In this document: in pieces, positions 5,457 through 13,092 of the stretch
Numbering within the stretch: the stretch's first letter is position 1
Layout: each line of letters begins with the position of its first letter
Assembly: GCA_016742295.1 (NCBI GenBank)
Contig: JACVCA010000020.1
Span: 1 to 13,092 of the forward strand
DNA: 13,092 bases
Direction: 5' to 3'
From: Alphaproteobacteria bacterium
Lineage (GTDB): Bacteria; Pseudomonadota; Alphaproteobacteria; JAGOMX01
Notes under the pieces: model-generated
Databases searched by the model: none
Told to the model about the DNA's origin: nothing
What the model saw: only the letters and a program-made list of their open reading frames with translations
Position numbers and translations under genes: made by a program

Positions 5457-6739
5457 TGGATTTTTCAGCTATTAAACGCAAACAGATCCTTCTTGCTTCA
5501 GCCCTTGGCTTAGGCGTGATGATGATCATTGGTACTTTTTTGTGGGTTTTGGTTGATGAAAGCGGGCTTCATAGGGAAAGCTCCGAGTCTTTTAAAAAGA
5601 CTGACATCACCACAGCAGGACGGCGCATCAATCCCCAGGAAATCTGGGTGCAGCGGATGGAAAATGAAGCCAAGCTCACAAGAGAGACGCTTAAATCCAT
5701 TGAAGGGCTTCTCATGGAAAACATCAAAAGTCATGCAAGATCTAGTGATACTGTTGAAGATCTCAAAAAGCAGGTTCAAGAGCTCCAAAGCAATCCCATT
5801 TTTTTACCTTCACAAGAAGGTGAGGACCTTGGGACGCCTGCCCTCGAGGAAAATCAGCTCCTTCCTTCAAACGACGACTTTAGCAGCGGGCCCGGTCTAA
5901 GGGGGCCACAAGCCGTTCGTAAGATTATCTTTCATCTCTCTAAAGCTGAAGGACGTGGCCCTGCAAAGGCTAAATCAACTGTTGATAATACCCTGCCTGC
6001 AGGAACCTATGCTAAAGGGACTTTGTTAAGCGGGGTCGATGCTTCAACGTCCATCAGCTCTGCCTCTGACCCAAGGCCTGTTTTATTGCGTCTTGTGGAT
6101 CCTGGTAACCTGCCGCGCCACTTTAAGTCTGACCTTAAAAACTGTCATCTCCTGGCTTCAGCTTATGGTGACCTCTCCAGTGAACGGGTGTACATGCGCC
6201 TTGAAAAGTTGACCTGCACAGAGCCTTTAACCGGTGAGATCAGTGAGACCGTGGTTTCAGGATATGTGGCTGGAGAAGACGGTCGAGTAGGTGTCAGAGG
6301 AGTGGTTGCTGATAGGGCTGGTGAGGTCATGCGAAATAGCTTGCTGGGAGGGTTCCTCAGTGGCATGAGCAGTTTCTTTGGAGCTCAACAGCAACGGTCA
6401 GCTTTTCCAATCTCACCTTTTGGTCAAACCAATGCTCTTAATGCTGAACAAATGCTTAAATCAGGCGCAGCTCAAGGCACAGGCAACGCCCTTGATAAAT
6501 ACGCTGAATTCTTCATCAAACGTGCAGAACAACTCCAACCTGTCTTACAAGTGGCAGCTGGCCGCAAGGTAGATATTGTCTTTACCCATGGCGTCAAGTT
6601 TGGAGAGACTGGAGTTAAAAAAGCTATTGCCAAAGTGCGGGACCGCTCCCGTGAAGCCATTGCCCAGAAGATAGAAAACCAACCTTCCGAACTCCCTTCA
6701 AACTTCCCGGAACAATCTCAGGAGAATACCTATGAATAA
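5456..6739 (+). CDS. traB: TraB, T4SS envelope-spanning scaffold (VirB10-like)
   Basis: A 427-residue protein, slightly shorter than F TraB. A cytoplasmic N-terminus is followed by one transmembrane helix (about residues 11-33) and then a predicted coiled coil (61-112, with many Glu, Lys and Leu, including EDLKKQVQEL). A variable linker leads to the conserved C-terminal beta-barrel domain starting near residue 179 (LPAGTYAKGTLLSGVDAS), with further family patterns GYVAGEDGRVGVRGVV and a Gly-rich helix around SLLGGFLSGMSSFF. It links inner-membrane ATPase and outer-membrane TraK/TraV. It overlaps traK by one base and traV by 8 bases. Confidence 0.94.
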   Translation: MDFSAIKRKQILLASALGLGVMMIIGTFLWVLVDESGLHRESSESFKKTDITTAGRRINPQEIWVQRMENEAKLTRETLKSIEGLLMENIKSHARSSDTVEDLKKQVQELQSNPIFLPSQEGEDLGTPALEENQLLPSNDDFSSGPGLRGPQAVRKIIFHLSKAEGRGPAKAKSTVDNTLPAGTYAKGTLLSGVDASTSISSASDPRPVLLRLVDPGNLPRHFKSDLKNCHLLASAYGDLSSERVYMRLEKLTCTEPLTGEISETVVSGYVAGEDGRVGVRGVVADRAGEVMRNSLLGGFLSGMSSFFGAQQQRSAFPISPFGQTNALNAEQMLKSGAAQGTGNALDKYAEFFIKRAEQLQPVLQVAAGRKVDIVFTHGVKFGETGVKKAIAKVRDRSREAIAQKIENQPSELPSNFPEQSQENTYE

Positions 6740-7172
6740 AGTTATAAAAACCTCTCTTAGTATGCTCATTATTTTAGTCCTTGTAGGCTGTTCAACCTAT
6801 TCAGAAACCTTTGAATGCCCGCCAGGCTCAGGGGTAGGCTGTAAGTCTATCAGTGAAGTGGATCAGATGATTGATGAAGGCAAGCTTTCAGATGAACAAG
6901 CTCATAAAGAACTGCCAATAGACCTTGCAAGCTATAAACCCATGAGACATGAGGAACTACCTGCTTCTTCATTGTCCTCTCCCTCTCTTAGCTTACCTTT
7001 AAAGGGCAGTACAGTTTTAAGGGTTCCGGAACAACATTTGCGAATTTGGATTGCAGCCTTTCAAGATGAGAAAGGTAATCTCTTTAGTGAGTCTTTTGTG
7101 CATACGGTCTTAAAGCCGGGTGAGTGGCAGGTCAAAAGTAATAGGGTGAGAGAAGAGCCAGAGAAAATCTAG
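6732..7172 (+). CDS. traV: TraV, T4SS outer-membrane lipoprotein
   Basis: A 146-residue lipoprotein of the outer-membrane core complex (VirB7-like in role). Residues 1-20 form a lipoprotein signal with the lipobox L-V-G-C, so Cys20 is the predicted lipidated residue. The segment FECPPGSGVGCKSISEVDQM, with two further cysteines, is the TraV signature. The rest is Pro/Ser-rich with a C-terminal conserved block (LRIWIAAFQDEKGNL). GGAGAA (6721-6726) precedes ATG 6732. It starts within the end of traB and is followed after 19 bases by traC. Confidence 0.92.
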   Translation: MNKVIKTSLSMLIILVLVGCSTYSETFECPPGSGVGCKSISEVDQMIDEGKLSDEQAHKELPIDLASYKPMRHEELPASSLSSPSLSLPLKGSTVLRVPEQHLRIWIAAFQDEKGNLFSESFVHTVLKPGEWQVKSNRVREEPEKI

Positions 7173-7191
7173 GACAAAGAAAGAGACCCTC

Positions 7192-9684
7192 ATGTTTCAA
7201 GAGCTCTTTAATCAACTGGGCGGTAAAATCGCCTCCATCTCTGGTGACCGCGTGGATTACGGCGTTGATGCTTCTTCGCCGCATCGCAAGCAGGTTAACG
7301 CTTACTTTCAGCATTACCGCATCCAGGATTTATTGCCTTACGTTAGCTTTGATCCTTCATCAGGACTATTTCAAAATAAATCTGGGGTTGGTTTTGTGCT
7401 AGAGACCTATCCTATGGTGGGATGCACAGAAGAGATGCAGCGCGAGATTAGCGGCATCTTCCAGCATACCTTACCAGAAGGAGGTAACTTACAGGTCCTA
7501 CTCTGGGCTGATCCAAGGGTAGGGAATATCTTGAAAGCTTGGCAAACACCCAGGCAGTCACAGGGAGAGGTGCTTGCGGCTTTAGCCTCAAGACGGGTTC
7601 AATATCTTAGAGGTCAGGTCTTTAATTCTACCACCCATCAAAGCGTGCGTACCTACAGATGTATTGTGGCGTACTCTGAACGGGGTGAGGCCTCTAATCC
7701 TGTGGCTCAAGATAAACTTAAGTCCCTTATGGAACAACTCACAACCGCTTTGAAGACCTTAGGTATGCCTGTTAAACGCTGGAATGCTGATGACCTCATT
7801 CAAACTCTTGATGGGATCATCAATATTAATACGGCAATCTCTCCTTGTGACTTAAAGTGGAATCCTTATGACAGTCTTGATCTACAAATCCCAAGTACGG
7901 GGACCTCTTATCAAATCCATAAAGACCGCATAGCAGTTAATGACGGAGAGTTCTGTATTCGCACCTACACGGTTAGACGTGAGCCTGACCAATGGTCGCT
8001 CCATGCCATGGGAGATCTTATCGGCGATACCATGCGTGATCCGTTACGGATTAATTGTCCGTTTATCATCCATTACGGCGTTCATATTTGTGAGCAAGAA
8101 AGTACTAAGACCCGCGTGCAAGGTCGTGAGCCCTGGATTGAAATGCAAGCACACTCGAAGATAGGCAAGCGTGTGCCGATTATTGTCTCGCAAGCGAGAG
8201 AGCTCGATTTCTTGCGCCATCAACTCAGTAAAGGCGAGCGGTTAGTACAAACCAGCTTTTCAGTGACCATATTTTCACCCAAAGACCAGCTCTCAAACAA
8301 TGACCAAGTCCTTTTAAACCTCTTTCGCTCTAAAAGATGGCAGTTGCAGTATGACGCACATATTCAGCTGCAATCCTTTCTCAGCATTTTACCTATGAGT
8401 TGGGGAGAAGGCATGAATGAAGACCTACAATATTTTAAAAGGCTCAAGACCACCGTTAGTACAGAGTCTGCCAACCTTTTGCCCTTGCAAGCAGAATGGC
8501 ACGGCACTTCTTCACCGGGAATGCTTTTATTAGGACGCAGGGGCCAGCTCTTTCAGTGGAGTCCCTTTGATAACAATGAAGGCAATTATAATGTCTGCGT
8601 CGTGGGAAGGTCAGGAAGCGGCAAGTCCGTCTTTATGCAAGAGCTCATGACTTCAACTTTGGGTCAAGGGGGGCAAGTGTTTGTCCTTGATGTGGGACGT
8701 AGCTTTGAAAAGACCGCTAAACTCTTAGGGGGACAGTTCGTCGAGTTTAGGGCCAAAGCTCCTCTCTGTATTAACCCCTTTTCAACCATCCCCATTGATG
8801 ATCCTGAGGCTACCTCTGACGCCCTTGCTATGCTCAAGCCTATTGTAGGGCTTATGGCTTCACCTACTGATGGCACCAATGATCTTGAAAACGCTTATAT
8901 TGAAAAGGCCCTACGTGCCGCATGGGAGCTTAAACAAAAAGAGGCAAGCATGACCGATGTTGCAGGGTTCCTCATCAAGCAAGAAGACCGCATTGCTTCC
9001 AACCTCGGACAAAAGCTCTTTCCTTATACGGCAAATGGTATTTACGGACGCTTCTTTACGGGGCCTGCAACCATTGATCTCACAGCAAAGATTGTCGTAG
9101 TGGAACTTGAAGAACTTAAAGAACGCAAAGACCTGCAGTCGGTTGTGGTGCAGATGGTGATCCTTCAGATTACCAATAAGCTTTACCTAGGAGACCGCAA
9201 GACCCCTTCTATGCTGGTGCTTGATGAAGCCTGGGATATGCTGAGAGGCAAACAATCGGGTATCTTTATTGAAACCGCAGCGCGAAGGTTCCGTAAATAC
9301 TTTGGCTCTCTTGTCGTAGGCACACAGGTGGTCAATGACTTTTATGCTACACCTGGTGCAGAAGCTGCATTTAACAATAGTGACTGGATGTGTCTTCTTT
9401 CGCAAAAGAAAGAATCGATCGACCAGCTTAAACGTACCGAACGGATTGCCTTGGATCCTCTCATGGAATCCCTGCTTACTTCGGTTAAAACAAGGCAAGG
9501 CGAATACGCTGAAGTCATGATCTATGGCCCTCATGGCTACGCCATAGGGCGGCTTTGCCTTGATCCGTTCTCCAAGATTTTATACTCCACCAAAGCAGAA
9601 GAATATAGCGCCGTTCAAGAATTGCAAAAGCAAGGATTAAGCCTTGCTGAAGCTGTCGAGAAGATTGCAGAGGAAAAAGGATGA
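7192..9684 (+). CDS. traC: TraC, T4SS assembly ATPase (VirB4-like)
   Basis: An 830-residue cytoplasmic ATPase that energises pilus assembly; the length is close to that of F TraC. The N-terminal domain begins with LPYVSFDPSSGLFQNKSGVG and a following segment typical of TraC. Walker A is GRSGSGKS at residues 472-479, and Walker B is MLVLDEAWDML at 674-684 with the DE pair at 678-679. GTQVVNDFY and the C-terminal KKESIDQLKRTERIALD also fit the VirB4/TraC C-terminal domain. No strong ribosome-binding site is seen (only a purine-rich AAGAAAGAGA stretch before ATG 7192). The stop overlaps the trbI ATG (ATGA). Confidence 0.96.
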   Translation: MFQELFNQLGGKIASISGDRVDYGVDASSPHRKQVNAYFQHYRIQDLLPYVSFDPSSGLFQNKSGVGFVLETYPMVGCTEEMQREISGIFQHTLPEGGNLQVLLWADPRVGNILKAWQTPRQSQGEVLAALASRRVQYLRGQVFNSTTHQSVRTYRCIVAYSERGEASNPVAQDKLKSLMEQLTTALKTLGMPVKRWNADDLIQTLDGIININTAISPCDLKWNPYDSLDLQIPSTGTSYQIHKDRIAVNDGEFCIRTYTVRREPDQWSLHAMGDLIGDTMRDPLRINCPFIIHYGVHICEQESTKTRVQGREPWIEMQAHSKIGKRVPIIVSQARELDFLRHQLSKGERLVQTSFSVTIFSPKDQLSNNDQVLLNLFRSKRWQLQYDAHIQLQSFLSILPMSWGEGMNEDLQYFKRLKTTVSTESANLLPLQAEWHGTSSPGMLLLGRRGQLFQWSPFDNNEGNYNVCVVGRSGSGKSVFMQELMTSTLGQGGQVFVLDVGRSFEKTAKLLGGQFVEFRAKAPLCINPFSTIPIDDPEATSDALAMLKPIVGLMASPTDGTNDLENAYIEKALRAAWELKQKEASMTDVAGFLIKQEDRIASNLGQKLFPYTANGIYGRFFTGPATIDLTAKIVVVELEELKERKDLQSVVVQMVILQITNKLYLGDRKTPSMLVLDEAWDMLRGKQSGIFIETAARRFRKYFGSLVVGTQVVNDFYATPGAEAAFNNSDWMCLLSQKKESIDQLKRTERIALDPLMESLLTSVKTRQGEYAEVMIYGPHGYAIGRLCLDPFSKILYSTKAEEYSAVQELQKQGLSLAEAVEKIAEEKG

Positions 9685-10028
9685 GCTTCATGACGCTCGA
9701 ATTAAAAGACTTTCTCATCATTGTTGTAAGTGTTCTCCTGAGCTGCATGATCACCGTGATTATTATGAGAAAGGTATTTACCCCACCTCATATTGCAACC
9801 GTGGATATTCAAGCCTTAATAGGGAGGACTTCAAGCCGCTTGGGGTTGCAAGATTTATCTGAGGCAGAATTAAAAGCACAGGTCAACGCATTTACGGACC
9901 GATTAAAGGCTGAACTAAAAAGACTCGCCTTACAGAACAACCTCCTCATCTTAAACGCTCAAGGGGTATTAGAAGGCGCGCAAGATTTAACCCCTTTAAT
10001 TGAAGACCACCTGGGAGACAGCAAATGA
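9681..10028 (+). CDS. trbI: TrbI (F-type), small inner-membrane pilus protein
   Basis: A 115-residue protein with one N-terminal transmembrane helix (about residues 11-29) and a periplasmic helical domain. The order, size and pattern (hydrophobic anchor, then ATVDIQALIGR, a charged helix, NLLILNAQGVLEGAQDLTP, acidic end) match F TrbI, which lies between traC and traW and influences pilus retraction in F. ATG 9681 overlaps the traC stop; ATG 9690 is a possible alternative start that removes three residues. It overlaps the next gene by 4 bases. The family is assigned from position and pattern, because sequence conservation in TrbI is low. Confidence 0.8.
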   Translation: MSFMTLELKDFLIIVVSVLLSCMITVIIMRKVFTPPHIATVDIQALIGRTSSRLGLQDLSEAELKAQVNAFTDRLKAELKRLALQNNLLILNAQGVLEGAQDLTPLIEDHLGDSK

Positions 10029-10513
10029 GATGTATCCTTACTCCCAGAGCCTTGAAAGGCTTGTGCGGTCTGATGGTAACCTTGGGCATTGTGTATTTGT
10101 TTTGTGAAAATACTCAACTCCTCTTAAATCAAAGCCCCAGCCTTAACCATAAAGCGTTTTTTATTGTCAAAGGGCTGCCTGCCCGTAAAGGGGACCTGGT
10201 ATCTTTTCGAGGGCATAAAGCCAAATACTTTAGCGATGTGATTTTTACCAAAAAGATTGTAGGCGTTGCAGGTGAGAAGATCATCCGTCAAAGCAACATG
10301 CTTTGGATTGAAGAAAAGGGACGCACTCCCATCTTCCCTCTTTTACCTGTTACGGATGAAGGTGAGGCTTTAACACCTCTTCAAGCTACTCTGATTCCGC
10401 AAGGCTATATGTTTGTGAAAGGCGATCATCCACGTAGTTTTGATTCCCGCTATGAAGAGTTTGGCCTAGTCAAGGTAGGGTCATTTATTGGCCGAACTTT
10501 TGCGTTGTGGTGA
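10025..10513 (+). CDS. traF: S26-family conjugative leader peptidase (TraF/TrhF type)
   Basis: A 162-residue membrane serine peptidase of the signal peptidase I clan. An N-terminal transmembrane helix (about residues 9-27) is followed by SPSL, where Ser39 is the likely nucleophile, and by FTKKIVGVAGEKI, where Lys76 or Lys77 aligns with the general-base Lys. VKGDHPRSFDSRY (residues 131-143) is the conserved GD...DSR box. In RP4 (TraF) and R27 (TrhF), related enzymes process conjugative pilins, so TraA is a likely substrate here. The symbol follows the RP4/Ti usage; this is not the thioredoxin-like TraF of F plasmid. The usual P-x-G-x-Y after the catalytic Ser is replaced by LNHKAFF. It overlaps trbI by 4 bases and ends 4 bases before the traW ATG. 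Confidence 0.88.
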   Translation: MRCILTPRALKGLCGLMVTLGIVYLFCENTQLLLNQSPSLNHKAFFIVKGLPARKGDLVSFRGHKAKYFSDVIFTKKIVGVAGEKIIRQSNMLWIEEKGRTPIFPLLPVTDEGEALTPLQATLIPQGYMFVKGDHPRSFDSRYEEFGLVKVGSFIGRTFALW

Positions 10514-10517
10514 GAAA

Positions 10518-11144
10518 ATGCTGAGACATTTAACCCTATTAATTATGTTGGTGTTTACGCAACAAGTGCAAGCCCGTAACTTAGGGGTTGTAGGGCAAAC
10601 CTTTGCTATTTTAGAACGTGATTTATTAGATCTAATTGAATCACGTCTTAAAGATTTAGATGACTTAGGTGAGCTCTCAAAGCATACCCAGAAGATTAAG
10701 GCTCAACTAGCTTATAAAATCCAGCATCCGCAAGCAGGAGTAATCTTACCAAGAACTCAAACCTCTAAGACTTATACTTATGACCCTGCACTTACTGTGC
10801 CTTATGACCTCAAAGACCATCAAGGTAAGATGTTTCATAAAGCAGGTACAAAGGTTAATCCCCTTGATTTGGTGTCCCTTACGAAAGAACTTATTTTCTT
10901 TGACGGTAATGACCCTGAACAAGTGAGCTGGGTTCAAAACTATATGAAAGGCCAAAAACCTCTCAAGCTTATATTAACTCAAGGTGCCCCCTTTGCCCTG
11001 ATGGAGAAGTTTGAAGGGCCTCTATTCTTTGACCAACATGGTTATCTCTCTAAAAAGCTCAAATTGACTCATGTTCCTGCGATTGTGAAACAAGAAGGCA
11101 AAAAGCTTATGATTCAAGAGATTGTTATAGAAGGGAGCCATTGA
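10518..11144 (+). CDS. traW: TraW, periplasmic pilus assembly protein
   Basis: A 208-residue exported protein needed for pilus extension in F-type systems, where it works with TrbC and TraU. A signal peptide spans residues 1-19 (MLRHLTLLIMLVFTQQVQA). The TraW core has LPRTQTSKTYTYDPALTVPY (about 77-96), then HKAGTKVNPLD and the FFDGND pattern. ATG 10518 is chosen over the in-frame TTG at 10488 because it begins right at the signal peptide and avoids a 23-base overlap with the peptidase gene. The ribosome-binding site is weak (GGTGAG), which suggests translational coupling. TraU follows one base after the stop. Confidence 0.93.
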   Translation: MLRHLTLLIMLVFTQQVQARNLGVVGQTFAILERDLLDLIESRLKDLDDLGELSKHTQKIKAQLAYKIQHPQAGVILPRTQTSKTYTYDPALTVPYDLKDHQGKMFHKAGTKVNPLDLVSLTKELIFFDGNDPEQVSWVQNYMKGQKPLKLILTQGAPFALMEKFEGPLFFDQHGYLSKKLKLTHVPAIVKQEGKKLMIQEIVIEGSH

Positions 11145-11145
11145 T

Positions 11146-12120
11146 ATGAAATTTTGGCTCATATCACTCTTCTTGCTCTTTCAGTTCCCCCTCAACGCCA
11201 ACTGTGTTGGGCGCTTCGTTAACCCTATCTCAGATATCTGCTGGTCTTGTATCTTTCCTATCACGATTGGTGGGGTCAAGGTCTCCTCATCAGGGGAGGA
11301 CACACCGAATCCTGAGGGACTTGTATGTTATTGCAAAGCTCCCCCCCGCATTGGAATCCCTATATCATTTTGGGAACCTGTAAGGCTTATTGATATTACC
11401 CGCACCCCTTACTGCATGGTTAATATGGGCGGAATTGTCATGGGCCCGCATAAGGGAGTGATTGGCCGAGGCTCTGTGGGGCATAGCCATTCTTCATCAG
11501 GAGGCATGAAGCAAAGCTTTTATCAAATTCACTGGTATATCTACCCGCTTATTTACTGGCTTGAGCTTTTAACTGATTTTATTTGTATGGAAAAGTCAGA
11601 ATTTGATGTGGCCTATCTCACCGAGCTTGATCCCCTGTGGAATGATGATGAACTCAGCTTCATCATTAATCCTGAAGCAGCCTTGTTTGGCAATCCCATA
11701 GCTCAAGCAGCCTGTGCAGCTGATTGCGTTCTAGCCAGTACAGGGTTTAGCAATGATCTCTTATTTTGGTGCGGAGGCTGTCAAGGTTCACTCTATCCTT
11801 TTACAGGAACAGTTCCTGCCCATAGTAGCGGCGTTCAAGCGAGCCTTTTATTGGTTGAGCGGTTTATTGCCAAGCTGCACCGTGAAGGTTTGCTGAGGGG
11901 ATATGTGGGAGCAAAAGGACTATGTGACAAGTACCCCATGCCGGTCATCCGTAAAACCCAATACAAAACCCAGATGGTTTATCCCATTCCTTCGACGATA
12001 AGAGGGTGTCACCCTTTAGGTCGGTTTGATCTCTTATGGTCTTCAGGCAAGCAGTTCCCCTACAAGGGAGAAGACTACGGGTATGTAATCTGGCGCAAAC
12101 GCAATTGTTGTTTACTGTGA
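11146..12120 (+). CDS. traU: TraU, Cys-rich mating-pair and pilus protein
   Basis: A 324-residue periplasmic protein, nearly the length of F TraU, required for DNA transfer and pilus assembly. A signal peptide spans residues 1-18 (ending PLNA). The mature N-terminus has the family hallmark NPISDICWSCIFPITIGG, and many cysteines follow (for example VCYCKAPPRIGIP, AACAADC, FWCGGCQG and the terminal NCCLL), implying a disulfide-rich fold. AAGGGAG (11131-11137) lies 8 bases before ATG 11146. A run of seven C (11341-11347) encodes Pro-Pro within the conserved segment and leaves the frame intact. It is followed after 13 bases by trbC. Confidence 0.95.
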   Translation: MKFWLISLFLLFQFPLNANCVGRFVNPISDICWSCIFPITIGGVKVSSSGEDTPNPEGLVCYCKAPPRIGIPISFWEPVRLIDITRTPYCMVNMGGIVMGPHKGVIGRGSVGHSHSSSGGMKQSFYQIHWYIYPLIYWLELLTDFICMEKSEFDVAYLTELDPLWNDDELSFIINPEAALFGNPIAQAACAADCVLASTGFSNDLLFWCGGCQGSLYPFTGTVPAHSSGVQASLLLVERFIAKLHREGLLRGYVGAKGLCDKYPMPVIRKTQYKTQMVYPIPSTIRGCHPLGRFDLLWSSGKQFPYKGEDYGYVIWRKRNCCLL

Positions 12121-12133
12121 AAAGGAGGGTCGC

Positions 12134-12826
12134 ATGATACAATTTTTATTAATCCTTACGTGGCTTTTGTTACCTGATAGAGGCTTTGCTTTGGGACCTT
12201 TAGATCCTTCTGCATTGTCATGGATCAAGAGTCTCAATACTGAAACTTCAAAACTCATAGACGAGTATAAAGCCGAAGTTTCTAAAATAACAGAACCAGC
12301 AACCCAATCACCCGCTTTAAAACGTCCTTTAGTAACAGACTGTCCTTCAACAGTAGGTTGCAAAACTTCTGAAAATTTTGAAACTTTTCTCAAGTCACAT
12401 ACTCAACCTCACCTAGCAGAGCAAAATCCCAAGCAGATACCACAGCTTCTCGTCTTTGTTTCATTTTCCATGCAGAAGGAAACTCTAAAATCCCTTGCGC
12501 AAAGTTTAAAGCAGGTTGGAGGAGCATTAGTGTTTTGTGGTCTTGTGAATGACAGCTTTAAAGATACAGGCAAAGCATTCGAAGTGTTAGGGGAAGAAGC
12601 TTTGATTGATCCTACTTTGTTCAGAGCCCATCAGGTAACTCGTGTACCTACCTTTGTTTTAAGACAAGCCCAAGATGAGTTTCCACCCTTATTATCTCAA
12701 GTTCCTTTAACATTTGATCAATTAAGCGGTAATGTAACCCTTGATTATGCACTTTCCCAATTTGCAGAAAAAGGTGAAGTCAAAGGAGCTCGCGAGCTTT
12801 TAGCACAATTAAGAGGGCAGAAATGA
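12134..12826 (+). CDS. trbC: TrbC (F-type), thioredoxin-fold pilus assembly protein
   Basis: A 230-residue periplasmic protein acting with TraW in F-pilus assembly. A signal peptide spans about residues 1-19. A variable, partly charged region with two Cys (70 and 76) precedes the conserved TrbC domain (103-176), which runs from PQLLVFVSFSM through GGALVFCGLVNDS to RVPTFVL. The last is a cis-Pro loop like that of thioredoxins, but no CXXC is present, so it is probably not a redox enzyme. A strong ribosome-binding site, AAAGGAGG (12120-12127), lies before ATG 12134. The stop overlaps the next gene's ATG by 4 bases. Confidence 0.92.
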   Translation: MIQFLLILTWLLLPDRGFALGPLDPSALSWIKSLNTETSKLIDEYKAEVSKITEPATQSPALKRPLVTDCPSTVGCKTSENFETFLKSHTQPHLAEQNPKQIPQLLVFVSFSMQKETLKSLAQSLKQVGGALVFCGLVNDSFKDTGKAFEVLGEEALIDPTLFRAHQVTRVPTFVLRQAQDEFPPLLSQVPLTFDQLSGNVTLDYALSQFAEKGEVKGARELLAQLRGQK

Positions 12827-13092
12827 AGCAGTTCACTTGCTCACTATTCTTGATGTTCTTTTATCTTGTTTTCACAGATCAAAGTCTTGCAACAATGGGT
12901 GGAGAAGATGCAAACCGTGCTCAAGAAGCAACTGCAGCTGTGGGTCAAGATAATCTTCTCAATGTTCCAGATTACCAATCCGACATTCCTTCTGAAGCAA
13001 GTTTAAATGATTACCGTTCTTTGGAATCTGCTTCATCGCGGGTGTTTGCAACCCATCCTCATGCCCAGCATTTAAAGGATACGGCTGAGAAG
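12823..13092 (+). CDS. traN: TraN, mating-pair stabilisation protein (5' part only)
   Basis: Only the first 90 codons are in the window; the frame is open to the end. A clear signal peptide covers about residues 1-23 (MKQFTCSLFLMFFYLVFT, then DQSLA before TMGG), followed by a polar, Ala/Glu/Gln-rich N-terminus. Its position directly after trbC, with an ATGA overlap, is the position of traN in F-type clusters, and an exported start fits. TraN is a large Cys-rich outer-membrane protein that contacts the recipient cell; the Cys-rich body that would confirm it lies beyond the window. GAGG (12813-12816) precedes ATG 12823. Confidence 0.75.
   Translation, partial: MKQFTCSLFLMFFYLVFTDQSLATMGGEDANRAQEATAAVGQDNLLNVPDYQSDIPSEASLNDYRSLESASSRVFATHPHAQHLKDTAEK

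Noticed and set aside
9187..9534. 115-codon minus-strand ORF antisense to traC
   Set aside because: It lies over the conserved Walker B half of traC, has no supported start, and its peptide does not look like a real protein.
11341..11347. Run of seven C in traU as a phase-variation or frameshift site
   Set aside because: The frame continues intact through it and it encodes a conserved Pro-Pro; a single seven-base run without other evidence is weak.

Overview
The window runs from the end of a chromosomal cell-shape gene, across a tRNA gene, into the front half of an integrated conjugative element with an F-type type IV secretion system (T4SS). RodA sequence features, AT-rich DNA and a tRNA-anchored F-type tra cluster point to an alphaproteobacterium, most like intracellular lineages of the Rickettsiales/Holosporales kind. 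This placement is inference; no taxonomic marker beyond RodA and one tRNA is present.

Layout: 1-860 is the 3' part of rodA. Positions 931-1006 are an intact tRNA-Lys(CTT) with encoded CCA, immediately preceded by a long AT-rich inverted repeat. Positions 1007-1553 hold no convincing gene, but carry direct and inverted repeats next to the tRNA that look like one arm of an integration site. A promoter with a perfect palindrome over its -35 box (1554-1583) precedes a tightly packed run of genes on the plus strand: a small excisionase/AlpA-like HTH protein, a replication initiator with a C-terminal DnaA-domain-I-like segment, an unknown possibly secreted protein, then traA (pilin), traL, traE, traK, traB, traV, traC, F-type trbI, an S26 leader peptidase (TraF/TrhF type), traW, traU, trbC and the start of traN. 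Gaps are at most about 20 bases and many genes overlap, so 1682 to the window end probably forms one transcription unit.

How it fits together: TraL/E/K/B/V/C build the inner-membrane and envelope-spanning secretion channel, TraA is the pilus subunit, the S26 peptidase can trim exported leaders, and TraW/U/TrbC/TraN act in pilus assembly and mating-pair stabilisation. The HTH protein and the initiator sit at the head of the same operon, which suggests that excision or regulation, autonomous replication and transfer are switched on together. Relaxase, coupling protein, integrase and oriT are not in this window.

Two features stand out. First, a tandem array of 23-bp iterons (2254-2382) lies inside the initiator gene. 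The period is not a multiple of three, so the repeat is selected as DNA, as in the origin within phage lambda gene O. Second, two copies of a paired-hairpin element (3188-3252 and 3515-3582) sit in the same reading frame inside two consecutive ORFs, resembling the palindromic elements that insert in Rickettsia coding genes. One lies in the long leader of the pilin, which would be cut away on maturation.
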